Below, one piece after another: positions 58,736-64,000 of a DNA stretch of 64,000 bases. Both the position numbers and the translations under genes were made by a program. The stretch is from NCBI GenBank assembly GCA_021234155.1, contig JAJEKV010000060.1, positions 5,478,323 to 5,542,322 on the forward strand. The letters run 5' to 3'. The notes beneath the pieces were generated by a model, which was not told the origin of the DNA, did not search any database, and saw nothing but the letters and a program-made list of their open reading frames with translations. The DNA comes from Isoetes taiwanensis. Taxonomy: Eukaryota > Streptophyta > Lycopodiopsida > Isoetales > Isoetaceae. The stretch's first letter is position 1. Each line of letters begins with the position of its first letter.

Positions 58736-58739
58736 CGAT

Positions 58740-59539
58740 TTACCATTTTAGCAGTATGAAACCACCGACCTGATTTAGAGATCCTCGTCTTATCGCTGTT
58801 TGAAAAGCTCCACCATTGCTAGGTTTTCGGCTGAAGCTCCCCTTGTCAGTCTTTTTTGAGAGGAAGCTGTTGTTGTTGGGTCCTTTAGCTTTTTTGCCTG
58901 GTCCCCTTTCGTATACTCCTTTCGGCATCTCAGCTTCACTACGAAATAGCACCAAAGATCTGGTGAACCTTCTTGGCGCCACGCAGAGCACAACTCAGAT
59001 GCTTAACAATCCTCTAATAAGTGCCATTTTTTGCTTCTGAGAACCTAGCTTTTGTGCAAAGTTCCCCCCTTTTTACTTTTCGGTTGCCCATTCAATTCCG
59101 GCGGCACCGAAATTTTCCTTGGGATATTGTGCATAGCCTCATTGACCAGTATATCTCCCTTTTTAGCCTGCACCCATGTGTCTAGCTTCATTGACCAGTA
59201 TATCCCCCTTTTTTTTAGCCTGCACCCATATTTATTACGGCTCAGCCCGCAGACCTGCCATATTCTCCAGGGTTCCAGCTTTTTGCATGGTACACTTGGT
59301 AAATACCGATTATTCTTTTCCACTTCATATTTAGAAGTCACAAGTTCAACTATAAATTCCCCATGTACAAGTTTTTGACACATCCTTGCATCCATAGTTG
59401 AGCACCTTTGCCATTGTTTGAAACTATGTTCACCAGCAAGACATTCACACTTAATTACCACCTGAGTTCTACTCATGCAACACAGACCTCTGCTGTCCAG
59501 TTTTATATCATCACTGTTGTCAATATTTTTCATCTTCAA
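58740..59539 (-). other. Minus-strand ORFs downstream of the RT gene, unrecognised
   Basis: 59539-59045 is open for 164 codons and Cys-rich (KCECLAGEHSFKQWQRC and VPCKKLEPWRIWQVCG). It contains an internal duplication of about 60 bases (AGCCTGCACCCAT / CATTGACCAGTATATC). 58991-58740 holds a short Lys-rich ORF (EMPKGVYERGPGKKAKGP). They may be 3' exons or relics of the same element as the RT. No family recognised. Confidence 0.3.
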
Positions 59540-59673
59540 AGTCTATTGAGGCAATTGAATTAGAGCACTCCCTATCATCCGAGAGTACATCATTACCCGC
59601 TTTAGCCATTAATTAGGGTATCATGAATCCAGGGCAATACCAAGCAGACCAACAAGCCCAGACCATTATCTTG

Positions 59674-59718
59674 TCTTCTTCTTCTTCTTCTTCTTCTTCT
59701 TCTTCTTCTTCTTCTTCT
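59674..59718. repeat. (TCT)n microsatellite
   Basis: Fifteen trinucleotide units just downstream of the RT stop codon. Confidence 0.9.
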
Positions 59719-59824
59719 CCCACATCCCTCCCTCGGGATGTAGAACCCAGCATTTTATAGGAGGTAGGACCCCCCATAAAAGGTAGGGTCCTACATCCTT
59801 ACACAGAAGCAGAATATATAATGC

Positions 59825-61894
59825 TTATTTTATTTCATTGATGTTAAACATCAATCCTGGAAAAGTATTACCTTCAATCAATCTGCTTACGCTTTCAACT
59901 AAGTCCATGAGTTCAAAGCCATTATTTACAAATTCCTGTATTAGCCATCTCAGATCTTCCTTAGCCCTGATGGGGCTACTGTTCACATACAATATTGGTA
60001 GGATCTGCGAAAGAATAACCCTGCTGGCATTTAAGTATGGACGACAGCCAGAAGCATGAATAAACTTCATTACTTTAAAAGGTAACTTGTCCCTTTTGTC
60101 ATACTTCCTTGTAACATACAGTCCTGATTGAGGTTCTACTACTTCAATAGTTACATTTAAAAAATTACCTTTATAACCCACCATATTGGGACCATTCCCC
60201 TTGGTTTGGTACTGAGTTTCATCCTTAATTTGTATTACTTCCAGGTTGTATATGTTACAGCATACTTCACAGTTCAGGCCCTGCTGAAAGTACATAGACA
60301 AGTCCCCACCATTTGGAATACACAAGTCATCTATATACCTTCTTGCGTCCTTAAATTTTACAATCTCTTGGAATCTCCCTAAGGAAGCCAATCTCTCAAT
60401 ATGTTTCATTTCAAAAAATGACAGATAGAGATTGCACCATTCTGGAGAGCATGAAAATCCCATAGGAATTCCACATGCCTGTCTCCACATGTTTTCTCCT
60501 TGTATAATAAAGCAGTTGTTCAACAGCCATATATTCAGATTGCAGAATTCTTCCTTGTTTAGGTACTGCCATGATTTACCCGGTTGCTTCACACAATCCC
60601 AAGTGTATACCACATCATCTTCTAGTATTCTATAACCAAGAAATACTTCTTTCCCATTACTACTCAAGTAATCAATGGCTAAGCTTATGACCTCTGTAAT
60701 AATATTGCATATCCCATCATTTCCTTGAAGAGGAATGTTCTCGTAGCATTTCGAAATGTCAGCAGTAAAAATGCTTGTAATCTTTTTGGGTAAATTCAGC
60801 ATAAATTCGTACACGGAACTAACAATCCAATAAGGATTGACCTTTCCTGGTAGCAGCACATTAATTCTTTCAAGTCTTTTCATGTATGCATTGGGTAGTA
60901 CTTCAGCAAGACCCCTTAATCCTCTAGTGACAATTTTGGATGGCAGTGTACATATTGTTCTGTTGGCATTTGTGATCCAACGATACTCACTTTTGTGAGC
61001 TTTAAATAAACCCAGTAAGTATGGCAGACGATCTGCATATGGACATTCCAGTTGAAAAATACTTTTAAGCTCATAATTGATATTCTGCAATATTTCAGTC
61101 CTGTCCTGATTAATCTTGACAAAATCCTTTCCCTGTAATCTTTCTCTAGCCCTGTCTCTGATGTGCCATGGGCAAATGAATGAAGGTATATTGGCAGCCT
61201 TGTCCACAGCCGAAATATATAGGTTTCTGGTTAGCCAACTCAGGCAGCTATTCACCTTGACATCTTTTGTGGAATCATGTAACATGCCTGTATGTTTAAA
61301 CTTGGCCATTGCTTTGTTTTTAATATACTCCAATAAACCATGCTTAATGCTCTGGACTTCATAAGGGTGAATAATAAACCCGTTTTTTTCAAACCCATCA
61401 AACATGTCGTTAACACCTTTTTTAACATCTTCCATGAATTTATGCAGGTTTAATGGTTTGTCTGGGATGAAATTGAGTCCCTTCCTGAACATATTTCTCA
61501 GTTTTCTTGATTTAATAATGTTCATGTCCAGGGTTCTAACATGCCCGACTGCTGGGTCAATGTACTTTTCTAAACCCGGAATATGACAAACACATTTAGG
61601 TAATTCATTATCAGCAAATACCCTAAATGGCTTGTACACCAGATCAATTAGTTGGCTGTCATATCTCCAGCCAATGCACGTACTTTGCATGAGGTTGTTT
61701 CCATAATCTCCTAACCTCATATATACATATTCCTTGATGGTATCTCTCAAGTTGATACTGTCAATGATTTTTGAAGAGAAACAGAAGTGTATTCTGACCT
61801 TTTTTATTGTAGTCCCCACCCTTTTGGATAGTACTCTTCTACCACTGGAGCCAATGGTGATAATACGTTCATTATCCTCATCTTCTTCCTCCAC
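59825..61894 (-). CDS. Penelope-like reverse transcriptase, intact ORF without GIY-YIG
   Basis: 689 codons without a stop. It opens with GTG directly after TTATAG, so 61894 is more likely a splice-acceptor edge than a translation start. RT landmarks: AVDKAANIPSFICPWH (229-244), LPYLLGLFKAHKSEYRW (290-306, the KxHK block), FTADISKCYENIPL (376-389, motif A, D379), QACGIPMGFSCSPEWCNLYL (472-491, motif B) and ARRYIDDLCIPN (517-528, motif C, YIDD at 520-523), then a thumb-like KVMKFIHASG...NASRVILSQILP. GIPMG with RYIDD and KxHK fits the Penelope-like group rather than LTR, LINE or group II RTs. All three catalytic aspartates are present. No GIY-YIG endonuclease is seen downstream, recalling endonuclease-lacking Penelope-like elements. 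A domesticated RT gene is an alternative. Confidence 0.8.
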   Translation of the reverse strand: MEEEDEDNERIITIGSSGRRVLSKRVGTTIKKVRIHFCFSSKIIDSINLRDTIKEYVYMRLGDYGNNLMQSTCIGWRYDSQLIDLVYKPFRVFADNELPKCVCHIPGLEKYIDPAVGHVRTLDMNIIKSRKLRNMFRKGLNFIPDKPLNLHKFMEDVKKGVNDMFDGFEKNGFIIHPYEVQSIKHGLLEYIKNKAMAKFKHTGMLHDSTKDVKVNSCLSWLTRNLYISAVDKAANIPSFICPWHIRDRARERLQGKDFVKINQDRTEILQNINYELKSIFQLECPYADRLPYLLGLFKAHKSEYRWITNANRTICTLPSKIVTRGLRGLAEVLPNAYMKRLERINVLLPGKVNPYWIVSSVYEFMLNLPKKITSIFTADISKCYENIPLQGNDGICNIITEVISLAIDYLSSNGKEVFLGYRILEDDVVYTWDCVKQPGKSWQYLNKEEFCNLNIWLLNNCFIIQGENMWRQACGIPMGFSCSPEWCNLYLSFFEMKHIERLASLGRFQEIVKFKDARRYIDDLCIPNGGDLSMYFQQGLNCEVCCNIYNLEVIQIKDETQYQTKGNGPNMVGYKGNFLNVTIEVVEPQSGLYVTRKYDKRDKLPFKVMKFIHASGCRPYLNASRVILSQILPILYVNSSPIRAKEDLRWLIQEFVNNGFELMDLVESVSRLIEGNTFPGLMFNINEIK

Positions 61895-62096
61895 CTATAA
61901 TATTATGTTTTAATTAGTCTGCATCATACTCTGTATGCCGTAAAACATAAGCTATTTTTTTAAATTACCATCCTAGAGTAACCACAATGGATTACAACTT
62001 ATTAGCTAGTTATATTCAGCATTATAGAACTTGTATTGCGATGTTGACAATAATCCATCATTACAATAGTAAACTTTCATATATTCAGTAAACCGG

Positions 62097-62235
62097 GACA
62101 TTACATTCCAAACTATGGTCATCAAGAAGCCATCCACAAGCTTTTGAGATCTCATAATTTCTGTACCAAAATTCCAGACTATGGTCATCAAGAAGCCATC
62201 AACAAGCTTTTGAGATCTCATAAGTTCTGTATCAA
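62097..62235. repeat. Direct repeat of about 68 bp
   Basis: ACTATGGTCATCAAGAAGCC...AAGCTTTTGAGATCTCATAA occurs twice in tandem (62112-62160 and 62178-62226) between the two minus-strand coding blocks, within what may be an intron. Confidence 0.85.
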
Positions 62236-62446
62236 AATTTCTTGGTAACATATTACAAAACTTGTTATATATGTAAAGTACTCTATATTTTTATAAGTAC
62301 TTCATCTATGAAGATGAACTTTACGGGTAACGTGGTATGCAAGGCATCATTGGTGCCCGCAAAGAGACTGCATAAGTACAGAAATACTGAATTAGTACTT
62401 TGGACTATTCCAGTTTTCATGAAACATGTGTGTCATCACTTGTTAC

Positions 62447-63937
62447 CTAATTGGAGTACCTCAAGAGGTTCTGTTTCATTGCTTCAGTTCTTGCACTCCC
62501 GCCTGGTTTAGGTCCCTTGCAGACAGAATTTTCATCATTGGTACAATTGACAATGGAATCCGACCCATCAGTGATGTTTTCAACCATTTGGCAGCTGGAA
62601 CTTGCACTTATTCTTGAGACTCTAGGTGGCATATAGTCCTCATGTCTGCTAACAGAGCCATATGACTGCACAGTAGTATTTTCTTCCTTAGCCATGTTGT
62701 GTTTGGCTAGTACGAAGTTTCTGTCTTTCACCATCATTTCACATACATCCACCAGCTTAGACCGTCCAAATGTAGCCTGCACGTTACACTCTGGGTCAGC
62801 AGCCAATTTATTAGTGATCTTTACCATCATTGCCCTCACTTGGAGGTACACTAAATGGGCCATTACTGGCCTCTTCAACTTCTGTTGTATAAAGTTCAGG
62901 AATGCTCCCATTCTTCCAGCAGGTGAGTACTTTTGATACACCAGGTCCAAATGGTTGCATGCAAACCATATCGCCTGGTCAAACCAAGTTATAGAGTCCT
63001 TGCATACCGCATTATCAGTACAGTTGCATTTAAAGTACGGACTATATGATCTCCAAATCCTGTGCAGGTAATTGTATTCCCTTTTAATTCCAGGATAGGC
63101 CATGTGGGCTTTGGTAAAAACAGTAATGCCATTATTGTTCTGACAATGCTTATCAAAGAGGGCAGTCCCAAATGGAAATTCCATCTCTTCTTTGTCCACC
63201 AATTTGGTCATATTTTTGGCAGCCTCATCAACTTCTGCCAGGTGGTCATTATTCAAGCCTGCAATCATGATCCATGCCTGTGTACTTATGGGGGCAAGGG
63301 TGCTAAAATTTTGGCTACGCCATAAACCATGGTCAAACTCTTCACCCAGCCACTCGATTGCCATCTCTGAAATGATGGGAAAACGTAGGCAGTTGTGTAG
63401 TGTTAGTCTTACTAAATCACCGCTCAGATCCAAGCTTTGAGTGGTCGGGCTGCAATCCCCATCCATTTTCATTATCTCAAGGTCCTCTCTTGGTATGAAC
63501 TTAGTGAATCCAGGTGTCTGTTCTTCGTTCACCATTGGATCATTATTGAAAGTTCTATCCTTATCCTTAACCTTGTTGACCTTCTCCAAATAGGCCACAC
63601 CGGCCTTACACTCAATGGCTAACACATCATCTAGGTCCGTTCGGTCAGCCAAAATATTTGGTATATCACTGAATACCTGCTGCAGAATTTTCTCACAATC
63701 ATGAGTCACCATACCCAGCCCATCCAGCTTCAGAAATAGGTCCAGCCAGGCACTAAAGCCCAAGTGTACTACTGGTGAGTATGCATCCTGTGGTAAGCTC
63801 GAATTAAGCCGTAGAATGCTCCCATGTATCTCAGGATTTGGAATAAGACATAGGATTGATTGTACAGCCCTGTTAGGTGCTCTTCCAACCGCTCCATATC
63901 CTAGGTCAGCCAGTTGTTTGATCCATATGCCTTTGTA
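62447..63937 (-). CDS. Long exon of unknown function upstream of the RT, partial gene
   Basis: An open frame runs from 63937, just after a TTTTACAG acceptor, to a TAG at 62447 (about 496 codons), so the 5' part of the gene lies beyond the window. It begins YKGIWIKQLADLGYGAVGRA and later reads HNCLRFPIISEMAIEWLGEE, WFDQAIWFACNHLDLVYQKY and KLKRPVMAHLVYLQVRAMM. A CNC..NAVCKD Cys patch lies near the middle. The Ser/Thr-rich C terminus looks disordered. I recognise no domain; no GIY-YIG is evident. Same strand, same open state and 550-base spacing to the RT suggest a two-ORF element or one spliced gene; a GT donor at the end (CTTGAG/GTACTCC) would not by itself keep frame with the RT. Confidence 0.6.
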   Translation of the reverse strand, partial: YKGIWIKQLADLGYGAVGRAPNRAVQSILCLIPNPEIHGSILRLNSSLPQDAYSPVVHLGFSAWLDLFLKLDGLGMVTHDCEKILQQVFSDIPNILADRTDLDDVLAIECKAGVAYLEKVNKVKDKDRTFNNDPMVNEEQTPGFTKFIPREDLEIMKMDGDCSPTTQSLDLSGDLVRLTLHNCLRFPIISEMAIEWLGEEFDHGLWRSQNFSTLAPISTQAWIMIAGLNNDHLAEVDEAAKNMTKLVDKEEMEFPFGTALFDKHCQNNNGITVFTKAHMAYPGIKREYNYLHRIWRSYSPYFKCNCTDNAVCKDSITWFDQAIWFACNHLDLVYQKYSPAGRMGAFLNFIQQKLKRPVMAHLVYLQVRAMMVKITNKLAADPECNVQATFGRSKLVDVCEMMVKDRNFVLAKHNMAKEENTTVQSYGSVSRHEDYMPPRVSRISASSSCQMVENITDGSDSIVNCTNDENSVCKGPKPGGSARTEAMKQNLLRYSN

Positions 63938-64000
63938 CTGTAAAAGACAATTTGGTGCAAGGTGTATGTTACTCCTTTGAAAACATCAAACCATCCTAAT

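Noticed and set aside
59825-61894. Telomerase, LINE or group II intron RT
   Set aside because: The GIPMG...RYIDD arrangement with an upstream KxHK block fits Penelope-like RTs; no telomerase T motif, no LINE endonuclease, no maturase domain was seen.
1-64000. tRNA, rRNA genes or CRISPR arrays
   Set aside because: No complete cloverleaf or rRNA segment was recognised; tRNA-like boxes found belong to SINE heads, and the repeats present are not CRISPR-like.

Overview
This is a nuclear window from a land plant. The clearest host genes are plant-specific or have plant-type structure: a PORR-domain organelle RNA-binding protein, a DUF506 (PDDEXK-like) protein, and an intact single-exon DEAH-box splicing helicase of the Prp22/DHX8 type. 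Around them lies a dense, nested layer of transposable elements. A Penelope-like reverse transcriptase and the heavy repeat load would suit a fern, lycophyte or gymnosperm, but the sequence alone does not name the species.

Layout. 1-6229 and 19601-about 20060 are the two halves of one L1-type LINE (ORF1 zinc knuckle; ORF2 endonuclease, reverse transcriptase and zinc-binding C terminus). It was split by a complete 13.4-kb chromovirus-type Ty3/gypsy retrotransposon (6235-19595) with a 5-bp target duplication (GCAAA). 20.4-26.0 kb holds a second LINE fragment (minus strand), a tRNA-derived SINE, a long hairpin, a third LINE fragment and an LTR-like piece. 27.8-35.1 kb is the host gene island: PORR (minus, two frameshifts), DUF506 (minus, three exons) and Prp22/DHX8 (plus, intact). 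39.6-43.4 kb is a decayed DNA transposase cut by an 824-bp MULE-type element with a perfect 10-bp duplication. 44.4-48.7 kb holds a Harbinger/Tourist-like MITE inside a tandem repeat, a SINE with an 11-bp duplication, and a broken Ulp1-like protease gene. 49.2-56.4 kb is a CACTA-like element with palindromic subterminal repeats, a TNP2-like fragment interrupted by a 1.1-kb tandem array, a SET-like segment and an Argonaute PIWI fragment. 57-64 kb carries an intact 689-codon Penelope-like reverse transcriptase ORF downstream of a long unrecognised exon, both on the minus strand.

The most striking feature is inside the gypsy element. Between the 5' LTR and gag, in sense orientation, lies an open reading frame whose last 89 residues align without gaps to the histone H3 fold (50 of 89 identical to canonical H3 by my hand count). 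It has CENH3-like features in the N helix and follows a roughly 200-residue basic, proline-rich tail. The unit lies between two copies of a module made of paired palindromic hairpins plus a TATA box. The same element ends its integrase with a chromodomain, so it would encode both a nucleosome-like protein and a chromatin reader. The CACTA element, separately, carries pieces of two other chromatin-silencing families (SET and AGO4-type PIWI). Capture of chromatin genes by mobile elements is the theme of this window.
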